A stretch of DNA of 6,394 nt. It comes from Flavobacteriales bacterium CG_4_9_14_3_um_filter_32_8 (GTDB lineage Bacteria > Bacteroidota > Bacteroidia > Flavobacteriales_E > Vicingaceae). Made by a program: the position numbers and the translations under genes. The DNA lies in contig PFUQ01000125.1 in NCBI GenBank assembly GCA_002790175.1, forward strand, positions 1 through 6,394, in the 5' to 3' direction. Below are positions 1 to 6,094 of the stretch, one piece after another (within the stretch, counting starts at the first letter, position 1; every line of letters begins with the position of its first letter). Under the pieces are notes generated by a model, which saw only the letters and a list, made by a program, of their open reading frames with translations, was not told the origin of the DNA and did no database searches.

Positions 1-822
1 AACAGTAGAATTTAGTGTAGCTGCTCCAGTAAACTGCCAACCCCAAGCAATGGGAGAACCAGTACTTAAATCATTAAAATTAATACAATCACCAACACAT
101 AAAGTAGTGTCTGACGAACCAAAAATTGCCGTTGGACCAGCTATGAAAGGTGTTGACAGAGTAATATCATCAACAGCAAAAGAAGGATCCGTACCAACAT
201 TATCATCATTGTTTACCCATCTAAAACCTATTTTAACAGATGGATTATTATTAGCTGATACAGGAAGAATTTGTGAATAAGCCGTCCATATTCCTTGAGG
301 ATTACAGGTAAGAGCTGTTTTTGCTAAATCAATAAGTTGTGCCCAAATAACTCCGTCAAAATACCACAATGTCGCATTGTCAATAGCAAGTTGTCCATTT
401 TCTATATAATTAAAATTTATGGTAATATTTGATTGTCCAGCACAATTAATTGTAGGAGATTCAGCCCTAATATCTGTTTCAGGAAACCAAAAGCCTAAAC
501 CACCAGCTAAATAACTGGCTCCATTATCACCCAACACAGAAGCATTAGAACCAATATGTAAAGAAGGATCTGTAGCACCACAAACGCTACCGCAAGCTCC
601 TGCATTATTTCCACATTCTGCTCCACTCACATACCAAACATTAGGATCTGCCCCATTTATACCAGTATTGGTAACAGTCCAAGCTCCGTTAGAACCAACA
701 TAAGTTGTAGCAACACATGAAGATGCACATGCATTCTGAAAGTTTTCAGTCCAGAAAATTTGAGCATTGATAGTATTAAAAAAGAAGAGTGAAAGCAGAA
801 AAATAAGTGTACGTATTTTCAT
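1..822 (-). CDS. Secreted PKD-domain protein, N-terminal part (C-terminus off left edge)
   Basis: The minus strand is open for exactly 274 codons from the ATG at 822-820 to the window edge. Residues 1-20 form a signal peptide (MKIRT, a Leu/Phe-rich core, then NTINA before Gln21), so the product is exported. Residues about 21-225 are rich in Cys, Gly, Asn and Trp and end in FAVDDITLS (VDDI at 217-220). This is the usual end of the jelly-roll or MAM/adhesin-like modules of Bacteroidota surface proteins. From about residue 230 a PKD-like domain begins: DTTLCVGDCINFNDLSTGSP followed by W260-G-W262-Q-F, a variant of the PKD WxF strand. Such proteins usually end in a type IX secretion sorting domain, but that part is outside the window, so T9SS export is inference. 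It probably has a structural or adhesive role at the cell surface; no catalytic motif is visible. The short open frame on + at 50-280 is its shadow. Confidence 0.85.
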   Translation of the reverse strand, partial: MKIRTLIFLLSLFFFNTINAQIFWTENFQNACASSCVATTYVGSNGAWTVTNTGINGADPNVWYVSGAECGNNAGACGSVCGATDPSLHIGSNASVLGDNGASYLAGGLGFWFPETDIRAESPTINCAGQSNITINFNYIENGQLAIDNATLWYFDGVIWAQLIDLAKTALTCNPQGIWTAYSQILPVSANNNPSVKIGFRWVNNDDNVGTDPSFAVDDITLSTPFIAGPTAIFGSSDTTLCVGDCINFNDLSTGSPIAWGWQFTGAATLNSTV

Positions 823-873
823 AACTAATAATTTTTAATAAAAGTAGTTAAATTTTAATTTCATTACTATCAA

Positions 874-902
874 TAAAAGTATATTTTATCAGTTCTATCC
901 AA
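874..902 (-). promoter_or_regulatory. Possible promoter of the secreted PKD protein gene
   Basis: On the minus strand TACTTTTA (881-874) matches the Bacteroidota -7 consensus TAnnTTTG at all but the last base. A TTG (902-900) lies 18 bases upstream, where the -33 TTTG element is expected. Transcription would start near 868, leaving a leader of about 45 bases. The DNA is so AT-rich that near-matches arise by chance, so this is tentative. The rest of 823-954 holds nothing else I can recognise. Confidence 0.3.
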
Positions 903-915
903 CAATAATTATCGT

Positions 916-923
916 TATATTTA
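916..923 (+). promoter_or_regulatory. Possible -7 box of the 511-residue protein gene
   Basis: TATATTTA matches TAnnTTTG except at the last base and lies 31 bases before the ATG at 955. No good TTTG is found about 19 bases upstream (only GTTC at 892-895). It is weak, but it is the best candidate in the short gap between the two divergent genes. Confidence 0.25.
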
Positions 924-954
924 TGGTCTAATTCTTTATAAAATTTTTGCTTTT

Positions 955-2490
955 ATGATCAATAACCAACTTATTGCATTAATCAATTCTCTTACAAAAA
1001 GTGAAAAAAGGTACTTTAAAATTAATGCATCTTTGATTAAGACGAATAAAATGCAATTAAGGATGTTTGATCTTCTTGAAAAAAATAAAATTTCTTCTTC
1101 TGACAGGGTTATAAAACTACTTAAAATTTCAAAAAAAACAAATTTAACTGTAATAGAATCGAGACTGCAATCATTAATATTAAAGCACTTAAGAGGATTT
1201 CATTCAAATAGTTCACAAGGAATTGAGTTGAATAATTTACTAGTTGAAATAGAAATTCTTTACAACAAAAGATTATTCAAAAATTGTGCTAAATTAATTT
1301 TAAAAGCAAAAAAAATAGCAACTAAATATGAGCATCATTTAGCTTTATTAACGATATTAAAATGGGAATCTTATATCGAAAAGGAACAAGGAAAATATTT
1401 ATTAAAATCTCAAACTAATCTTAAAGAAATTCTTAAAAAAGAAGGAGAATTACTAACTGATTATTCAAAATTAATTCAGTTCAAGCATCATACTTTTAAT
1501 CTTTTATTACTCTCAAAAAATAAAATTGTTGATGATTTAGATAAGGAAATAAAAGATTACGATAAATTAATAACTGATAAGTTTTTCGATATTACGCCAT
1601 CATCATCTTTTGATGAAAAGATATTTTTACTCAATTTTAGAGGAATGTATTACATGAGTAAAGCCAACTTTAACAAGTGTCATCAACAATACCTCCTATT
1701 AATTAATGAAATTGAAAATTCCGACAGAAAAAACATTCTTATTAGCAACGAGTATTTCTTTGCGTTAAATAACTTATTGTTATTACAAGTAATGAATAAC
1801 AATTTTGATAATTATAACGAAACCTTGACTAAAATATACCTGCAATTTGAAAATATTTCCGCCTACAATTCATTATTATTTAATGTAACCCAATGCTATG
1901 AATTAGGTATTTATTGCGAAATTGGCGATGTAGAAAAAGGGCTGAAACTTATTCCTAAAATAGAAAAAAATCTTAAAAAATATGATTCTGAAACCAATGA
2001 AATCAATAAACTTTTGTTTTACTTAAACATTGCAATTATCAATTTTTTTGATAATGAATATTCCAAATCAATTTATTGGTTAAACATTTTTTTAAATGAT
2101 TACAGCATTAAGAAAAATGATGTAACTTCTAATATTTATTATTATGGACACATTATTAATATTTTGGTTCATTTTGAAGCAAAAAATTATGAATCAATTG
2201 ATTATTTGCACAATCAGTGCATCAATAATTTAAAGAAAATTAGAAAAATTAATAAGTTTGATAAAGTTGTTTTAACTTTTATAAAAGCAAACTCCAATTA
2301 TCTTGTGAAATCTCAAAAAGAGCAACTCAATTCATTCCATCAATTAAAAAGCACATTAACTGAAATCATCAAAACTCCAGAAGAATCAATTTCACTTCAC
2401 TTTTTTGATTTTTTCTCATGGATTGATAGTCATTTAAACAACGTTCCTATTGCTGATTTAGTTAGAAAGAAGCGATTAAACCAACTCTAA
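955..2490 (+). CDS. Conserved hypothetical protein, probably all-helical (Bacteroidota family)
   Basis: 511 residues with no signal peptide or membrane segment, so probably cytoplasmic. The N-terminus carries SLTKSEKRYFKI (12-23), which I recall as the hallmark of an uncharacterised Bacteroidota family beginning LxKSLTKSEKRYFKL, and this supports the ATG at 955. Residues about 24-85 could form a small helical or winged-helix-like region ending in LQSLILKHLRGFHS. Residues about 90-140 (VEIEILYNKRLFKNCAKLIL, then KAKKIATKYEHH) resemble a TPR-like helical hairpin, and similar amphipathic helices continue to the end, suggesting an alpha-solenoid scaffold. There are no catalytic motifs. Composition is extreme in Lys, Asn, Ile and Leu, matching the AT-rich DNA. 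The last 15 bases overlap the end of the convergent acyl-CoA reductase gene. Function is unknown: a TPR-like partner-binding or regulatory role is possible but only inferred from the fold guess. Confidence 0.88.
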   Translation: MINNQLIALINSLTKSEKRYFKINASLIKTNKMQLRMFDLLEKNKISSSDRVIKLLKISKKTNLTVIESRLQSLILKHLRGFHSNSSQGIELNNLLVEIEILYNKRLFKNCAKLILKAKKIATKYEHHLALLTILKWESYIEKEQGKYLLKSQTNLKEILKKEGELLTDYSKLIQFKHHTFNLLLLSKNKIVDDLDKEIKDYDKLITDKFFDITPSSSFDEKIFLLNFRGMYYMSKANFNKCHQQYLLLINEIENSDRKNILISNEYFFALNNLLLLQVMNNNFDNYNETLTKIYLQFENISAYNSLLFNVTQCYELGIYCEIGDVEKGLKLIPKIEKNLKKYDSETNEINKLLFYLNIAIINFFDNEYSKSIYWLNIFLNDYSIKKNDVTSNIYYYGHIINILVHFEAKNYESIDYLHNQCINNLKKIRKINKFDKVVLTFIKANSNYLVKSQKEQLNSFHQLKSTLTEIIKTPEESISLHFFDFFSWIDSHLNNVPIADLVRKKRLNQL

Positions 2491-3537
2491 TAAAAATTTC
2501 AGTGTATCAACACCATCAGCATAATCAGCAAGTGCTGGAGATTGAGCTTGACCAAAAGCTAACGTTTTTATTGGTGTATTTTTACTAGAAACGATACATT
2601 GTAATTCATTTTTTTCACCAACTAATCGCTCTTGTAATTGAGCTAATGAATCGTAATATTCGTAGTGCAAAACACCAACTGGTGAAGCTAAACTAGCATC
2701 TTCTTTCAGTAGAATAAATCCATTATCCAGTAGTTGATTATTGCCTAATAAATAAACAGCTTTATTGTAATCGTAATTATTGGCATATTTATTATTATTA
2801 GTAACTTCTTGATAATCATCATAAAAAGCTTTAAAAATAGTATCCATTCGGTATCCTTTTGGTATGTATAGTTTTGAAACACTTCGACACCCTAATCCAA
2901 AATATTGAAAAACATCTTTTCCTAAAGGCTTAATTTCTTCCATAGTATCATACTCGTTGATGATGGCGATAGAAGTTCTATTCTTTCTTATAATATGAGG
3001 GTAGTTAGAAAAATAGTGATGAAAATATCGTGCGGTATTATTACTTCCTGTTGCAATTACAGCATCAAAATTCTCCAATCTATCAACAAAAGAAATTTTA
3101 TCGATAAAAGTGGGTTCAATAAAAATCAGTATTTCTCCTATTTTTTTAATTAAGGTGTTATCATTCGAAGCTAATTTTGCTTGTAATTTATTTCCAGAAA
3201 TTAACACACAAAGAAAATCATGAAAACCAACTAAAGGAATATTACCAGCCATTATCACTCCAATATTTTTGTTAGGCTTTTCTATGATGTGATAAGAAGA
3301 AATCCAGTTTTGGAGTTTATCCTCATTTAACAAATTTCCAATTTCAGTAATTGATGTAATTACATTTTCTTTAGTAAACCAACCATTATACGCTTTTTGT
3401 CTTTCCACCAATTCTTTAAACTCTTTATAAAAAATAGTATTGATGTGTTGAATAGCTTTATTGTGGACAGAACTCTCAAACTGTTTTAAAAATAACCCTA
3501 AGAGAACTAAGGCATTTATTCTTTTTTTTAAACTCAT
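2476..3537 (-). CDS. Acyl-CoA reductase, LuxC family
   Basis: 353 residues of the LuxC-like acyl-CoA reductase family, an aldehyde-dehydrogenase-fold enzyme that reduces acyl-CoA or acyl thioesters to aldehyde with NAD(P)H. Visible landmarks: NIGVIMAGNIPLVGFHDFL (91-109), the usual N-terminal nucleotide-site region; AVIATGSNNTARYF (159-172), the ATGS-type loop; and FGLGCRSVSKLY (213-224), whose Cys217 is the expected catalytic acyl-accepting cysteine. The C-terminus FGQAQSPALADYADGVDTLKF is also typical. Length fits the short flavobacterial forms of about 350 residues, not the roughly 480-residue LuxC of luminous bacteria. The start MSLKKRINALVLLG matches the usual MxLxxRIxAFxxLG beginning. 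No luxD, luxE or luciferase genes are nearby, so this is not a bioluminescence locus. Its substrate is unknown. It diverges from the ferredoxin gene across 47 bp, a pairing I recall as common in Flavobacteriia. Confidence 0.94.
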   Translation of the reverse strand: MSLKKRINALVLLGLFLKQFESSVHNKAIQHINTIFYKEFKELVERQKAYNGWFTKENVITSITEIGNLLNEDKLQNWISSYHIIEKPNKNIGVIMAGNIPLVGFHDFLCVLISGNKLQAKLASNDNTLIKKIGEILIFIEPTFIDKISFVDRLENFDAVIATGSNNTARYFHHYFSNYPHIIRKNRTSIAIINEYDTMEEIKPLGKDVFQYFGLGCRSVSKLYIPKGYRMDTIFKAFYDDYQEVTNNNKYANNYDYNKAVYLLGNNQLLDNGFILLKEDASLASPVGVLHYEYYDSLAQLQERLVGEKNELQCIVSSKNTPIKTLAFGQAQSPALADYADGVDTLKFLLELV

Positions 3538-3542
3538 TTATT

Positions 3543-3550
3543 TATATTTG
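3543..3550 (+). promoter_or_regulatory. -7 promoter box of the ferredoxin gene
   Basis: TATATTTG is an exact match to the Bacteroidota -7 consensus TAnnTTTG and is followed by CA, as often seen in flavobacterial promoters. Transcription would begin near 3556, about 30 bases before the ferredoxin ATG at 3585. The -33 region (about 3518-3526) falls inside the start of the reductase gene and is T-rich without a perfect TTTG. Confidence 0.6.
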
Positions 3551-3554
3551 CAGA

Positions 3555-3562
3555 CAAATTTA
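3555..3562 (-). promoter_or_regulatory. -7 promoter box of the acyl-CoA reductase gene
   Basis: Read on the minus strand, 3562-3555 is TAAATTTG, an exact TAnnTTTG match. Transcription would start near 3549, giving a leader of about 12 bases before the ATG at 3537. The box lies only 4 bases from the ferredoxin -7 box and points the opposite way, so the two start points fall within each other's boxes. Together they form an imperfect inverted repeat (3543-3562). Confidence 0.55.
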
Positions 3563-3584
3563 CTAACATAAAACTTTTAAAAAA

Positions 3585-3935
3585 ATGGCAATAATAATAA
3601 CTGACGAATGCATTAATTGTGGAGCATGCGAACCTGAGTGTCCAAACAATGCAATTTATGAAGGTGGTGATGAATGGAAAATGAGTGATGGAACCGATGT
3701 TTCAGGTAATTTTAAGTTAAAAAATGGATCTACAGTTGATGCGGATGCGGTTCAAACACCAGTAAGTATGGATTTTTACTATATTGTTCCTGACAAATGT
3801 ACAGAGTGTAAAGGTTTTCATGATGAACCACAATGTGCGGCTGTTTGTCCAGTAGATTGTTGTGTTCCTGATGAAAATGTAAAAGAAACAGAAGCGGAAT
3901 TGATTACTAAAAAAGAAAGTATGCACAACGCATAA
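3585..3935 (+). CDS. 4Fe-4S dicluster ferredoxin (Alvin-type)
   Basis: 116 residues; a small soluble electron carrier with two 4Fe-4S clusters. The first motif is C9-x2-C12-x2-C15-x3-C19-P and the second is C72-x2-C75-x8-C84-x3-C88-P. The eight-residue spacing in the second motif is the mark of Alvin (Chromatium-type) ferredoxins. By the known fold, C9, C12, C15 and C88 should hold one cluster and C19, C72, C75 and C84 the other. Two further cysteines follow at 92 and 93 (PVDCCVPD). Between the motifs is an insertion of about 45 acidic and polar residues (roughly 26-70), typical of the flavobacterial form. Start MAIIITDECINCGACEPECP is characteristic. No Shine-Dalgarno is present; the ATG follows an A-run, usual for the phylum. 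Its electron partner is unknown; the divergent acyl-CoA reductase is a candidate by position only. A strong terminator follows. Confidence 0.97.
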   Translation: MAIIITDECINCGACEPECPNNAIYEGGDEWKMSDGTDVSGNFKLKNGSTVDADAVQTPVSMDFYYIVPDKCTECKGFHDEPQCAAVCPVDCCVPDENVKETEAELITKKESMHNA

Positions 3936-3948
3936 TTTTTATTGTGCA
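3922..3948 (+). other. Hairpin spanning the ferredoxin stop codon
   Basis: TGCACAA (3922-3928) and TTGTGCA (3942-3948) are perfect 7-base inverted arms around a 13-base loop that holds the TAA stop codon at 3933-3935. No U-run follows directly, so it is not itself a terminator. It could protect the 3' end of the message. A chance palindrome is possible. Confidence 0.35.
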
Positions 3949-3961
3949 ATATTAACTTCAT

Positions 3962-3995
3962 AAAACCGTGTATAACTAATATACACGGTTTTTTT
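3962..3995 (+). terminator. Intrinsic terminator of the ferredoxin gene
   Basis: A perfect 13-bp stem (3962-3974 with 3980-3992, core ACCGTGTATA) around a 5-base loop ACTAA, running into seven Ts (3989-3995). It lies 26 bases after the ferredoxin stop. This is a textbook rho-independent terminator and isolates the ferredoxin from the next gene on the same strand. The AAAA at the left foot gives only weak potential in the other direction. Confidence 0.92.
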
Positions 3996-4013
3996 ATGCT
4001 GAAATATGTGTGG

Positions 4014-4021
4014 TAAAGTTG
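4014..4021 (+). promoter_or_regulatory. Possible -7 box of the secreted hypothetical gene
   Basis: TAAAGTTG matches TAnnTTTG except at one base and lies 23 bases before the proposed TTG start. The T-run of the preceding terminator would sit at the -33 position. A promoter is needed here because the upstream terminator is strong, but this box is a weak candidate. Confidence 0.25.
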
Positions 4022-4044
4022 TTGAAATATAATTAAATTTACTA

Positions 4045-4920
4045 TTGTTAAAACAGTCATCAATATTATTCCTCCTTTTTTGTTTTTCCGCTTTTGGATT
4101 TTCTCAAAAAACAACAATCGATTTTGATGTTGCAATTACTGAATTAAACGCAATTGGAGAACAGTTAATTAGTGAAATCTCTGACCAAGAAAAATATGTT
4201 GCCAACGAAAAATTTAAAACTACTTTAAAGGAACTGTTAATAAATGAGGCTTCTTTCGAATATCAATTTGACTCCTTAAAAACCATAAGCATCTTAAAAG
4301 AAAATGAATTAAAAATTTACAATTGGGCTTTACCTTTAAATGATGGCACTTTCGAATATTTTGCTTTTTTACAACTAAAAAAAGAAAAAAAGGGGCAAAC
4401 CTTTCAGGTTATTGAATTAGTTGATCAATCTGATGAAATGATGAACCCTGAAACAAAAGTCCTCGTTCCTAAAATGTGGTACGGAGCTTTGTATTACAAA
4501 ATAATTTACGATAAAAAATTAAGTAAAAATTATTACACGCTATTAGGTTGGGATGGCAATAATAACTTGACCAACAAAAAAATTATTGATGTTATTGATG
4601 TTGGCAATAATGGCACTATTAAACTTGGGGCTCCTATTTTTAAAAATAAAGGAAAAACAAAAAAAAGGGTACTTTTTGAATATTCCGAGAATGTAGTGAT
4701 GTCGTTAAAATACCATCCCAAAGAAAAGAAAATAGTTTTTGATTTTTTAGTCCCTGCTAGTTCTTCACTAGAAGGAATTTACGAATATTATGGTCCTTCA
4801 TTAAATCGTTTTGATGCTTATTTTTTTAATGAAAACAAATGGAACTATCAAGAGGATGTTGACATTGAGCAAGACCGAAACATAAAGGATTTTATGTGGG
4901 GCAACCCCAAAAAGAACTAA
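4045..4920 (+). CDS. Secreted conserved hypothetical protein, TTG start
   Basis: 291 residues if started at TTG 4045. This start gives a good signal peptide (LKQSSILFLLFCFSAFGFS, cleavage before Gln21). There is an in-frame stop at 4030-4032 with no ATG between, and the next in-frame ATG is codon 132, too late, so TTG is the most likely start. No lipobox is seen; the protein is probably periplasmic or secreted. The middle and C-terminus carry KNYYTLLGWDGNNNLTNKKI (161-180), APIF (196-199), RVLFEYSENVVMSLKYHP (208-225), KIVFDFLVPASSSLEG (229-244) and YGPSLNRFDAYFF (249-261). I recall this pattern from an unnamed Bacteroidota family of about 280-300 residues; no function is known. The last 27 residues are repeated, with changes, in a broken copy at 6073-6187. 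Compared with that copy, a one-base difference after PKK gives this protein a different and shorter tail. Confidence 0.85.
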   Translation: MLKQSSILFLLFCFSAFGFSQKTTIDFDVAITELNAIGEQLISEISDQEKYVANEKFKTTLKELLINEASFEYQFDSLKTISILKENELKIYNWALPLNDGTFEYFAFLQLKKEKKGQTFQVIELVDQSDEMMNPETKVLVPKMWYGALYYKIIYDKKLSKNYYTLLGWDGNNNLTNKKIIDVIDVGNNGTIKLGAPIFKNKGKTKKRVLFEYSENVVMSLKYHPKEKKIVFDFLVPASSSLEGIYEYYGPSLNRFDAYFFNENKWNYQEDVDIEQDRNIKDFMWGNPKKN

Positions 4921-4949
4921 AATTGATTTTTAAATTTAATTTTAAAACG
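4836..4949 (+). repeat. Direct repeat, copy 1 (3' end of secreted hypothetical gene)
   Basis: This segment recurs in the same orientation at 6079-6191. Over the first 73 bases (4836-4908 against 6079-6151) I count six mismatches, all substitutions, or about 92% identity. Beyond that the match continues with a few small indels to AAAACG at 4949 and 6191. Copy 1 covers the gene's last 28 codons and about 29 bases of downstream DNA. The two copies flank the oppositely oriented WG-repeat gene. Confidence 0.85.
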
Positions 4950-4968
4950 TTTTTTTTGAAAATATTTT

Positions 4969-4994
4969 GTTTGCAATTTCTCCAAATTGCAAAC
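4969..4994. terminator. Hairpin between convergent genes, possible two-way terminator
   Basis: A perfect 11-bp inverted repeat, GTTTGCAATTT (4969-4979) and its complement (4984-4994), around a 4-base loop CTCC. It lies in the 86-base gap between the stop codons of two convergent genes, 48 bases after one and 12 bases after the other. The stem is strong, but neither side has an uninterrupted U-run: on the minus strand the sequence after the stem is AAAATATTTTC. It may end or protect both messages rather than act as a classic intrinsic terminator. Confidence 0.65.
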
Positions 4995-5006
4995 TCAGAA
5001 ATAAAA

Positions 5007-6041
5007 TTAATCTACAGGATAAAACCCTTTAATATAACCATATTTTGGCTCTATAATCCATTTCCCCTTTTTATCAATCACACCCCAATTATTTTTATAT
5101 CTAACAGCGGCATAGCCATTATTAAAATGTTCTGCAATACCATATGTTGGTTCAATAGCCCAATTTCCTTCATTATTTAAATATCCACTTTTTGCATTAC
5201 CCATTTGTTTAGTTTCACGGCACATTCCATCGGAAAAACGTTGATGATCTCTTGAATTTTCGAATTTTTTTTCTTCTCCCTTCATATTTACATATACCCA
5301 ACCATCTTTTCCATGAACCTTAGCCAAACCACTGACAACATCATAGTCACTAGCTGTATCATATAAAGGATCAATTACCCAGTCGCCTTCTTTATTAATG
5401 AAGCCAATTTTATTATCAACAGTTCTTGCCCATGCTATACCTCCTTTAAAATAACCAACTCCTAAATACATAGTTCCAATAACTATTTCACCTTTCTCAT
5501 TTACAAACCCCCAAAGATCCCCTTTACTCTCTATGGGCGCTAAACCTTCAGAAAACTTTTTAATGTAAGAAATTTTTTTCTTTTCATTATTCATCACTTT
5601 TTGCTCATTCCCTTTTTTATCAATAATAAAAAACTCTTCTTTTGTCTGTACAGCGGCATACCCATCTATGAAATCTGTAGTATATATGTATTTAGTTGGA
5701 ATTATTAATTCTCCTTCTGTATTTAAATAACCCCAAAAATTTATCACTTTCACTCCCAAATATCCATCACTAAATTCACGTACATCAATAAGATTTCTTT
5801 TTACATAGTTTCTAACATAAAATATTTCTCCGTTTGGTCTAACAAACTTATCAATCCCAATTTTCGCTAATCCACTATTAAAATCTTCACATATACCAAA
5901 CTTAGCTTCAATAAGTGTATCTCCTTTTAAATTGATAAATCCCCAAAGCTTTCCTTCTCTATACATTGCCAATGTATCTTGACCAAAAGAATGGAGTCCT
6001 ATAACAATTAAAATGACAAGTAATAACGATTTTATTTTCAT
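5007..6041 (-). CDS. Secreted WG-repeat protein
   Basis: 344 residues. The signal peptide is residues 1-20 (MKIKSLLLVILIVIGLHSFG, cleavage before Gln21); there is no lipobox Cys, so the mature protein is probably periplasmic or secreted. The rest is a tandem array of WG beta-repeats, each a W-G-[FYV]-[IL]-[ND]-x-x-G turn followed by I-x-P-x-Y and then F-x-x-G-x-A. Good repeats centre on W33-G34, W103-G104, W177-G178 and W319-G320. Degenerate ones lie at FFIIDKKG (137-144), KIGFINKEG (211-219), GWVYVNMKG (247-255) and KSGYLNNEG (284-292), about eight in all. WG repeats are a widespread structural fold of unclear biochemical role, often thought to bind other proteins or surface ligands; no catalytic residues are visible. 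The gene is convergent with the secreted hypothetical gene and flanked by two copies of that gene's 3' end. Confidence 0.95.
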   Translation of the reverse strand: MKIKSLLLVILIVIGLHSFGQDTLAMYREGKLWGFINLKGDTLIEAKFGICEDFNSGLAKIGIDKFVRPNGEIFYVRNYVKRNLIDVREFSDGYLGVKVINFWGYLNTEGELIIPTKYIYTTDFIDGYAAVQTKEEFFIIDKKGNEQKVMNNEKKKISYIKKFSEGLAPIESKGDLWGFVNEKGEIVIGTMYLGVGYFKGGIAWARTVDNKIGFINKEGDWVIDPLYDTASDYDVVSGLAKVHGKDGWVYVNMKGEEKKFENSRDHQRFSDGMCRETKQMGNAKSGYLNNEGNWAIEPTYGIAEHFNNGYAAVRYKNNWGVIDKKGKWIIEPKYGYIKGFYPVD

Positions 6042-6063
6042 GATTGCTAATTTTTCTAGGTTA

Positions 6064-6094
6064 TAAATGTAGAAAAAACAAATTGAACTATCAA
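6064..6094 (-). promoter_or_regulatory. Possible promoter of the WG-repeat gene
   Basis: On the minus strand TACATTTA (6071-6064) matches the -7 consensus TAnnTTTG except for the last base, with TTG (6094-6092) 20 bases upstream at the -33 position. Transcription would start near 6058, about 17 bases before the ATG. The upstream element lies inside the duplicated gene fragment. A second near-match, TCAATTTG (6086-6079), is an alternative. Confidence 0.3.

Noticed and set aside
50..280. Open frame of 76 codons on the plus strand
   Set aside because: Antisense shadow of the secreted PKD protein, whose frame on the other strand is open for 274 codons with a signal peptide and recognisable domains.
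2476..3935. Bioluminescence (lux) operon
   Set aside because: Only a LuxC-family protein is present; no luciferase, LuxD or LuxE genes, and short LuxC homologues are common in non-luminous Flavobacteriia.
3717..4135. Two minus-strand open frames (3717-3926 and 3818-4135)
   Set aside because: They lie antisense to the ferredoxin and across the terminator; their Phe/Ile/Cys-rich translations are what AT-rich antisense DNA gives, and no domain is visible.
4533..4721. Minus-strand open frame of 62 codons
   Set aside because: Antisense to conserved motifs of the secreted hypothetical protein; no supporting features.
4896..5180. Plus-strand open frame of 94 codons
   Set aside because: Starts in the +1 frame of the secreted hypothetical gene and runs antisense into the WG-repeat gene. 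Its first codons (QKELKLIF) do resemble the tail of the broken copy, which I treat as evidence of a frame difference and not as a gene.
5007..6041. Toxin or polymorphic-toxin immunity role for the WG-repeat protein
   Set aside because: WG repeats do occur near such systems, but there is no toxin domain, secretion tag gene or immunity gene beside it here.
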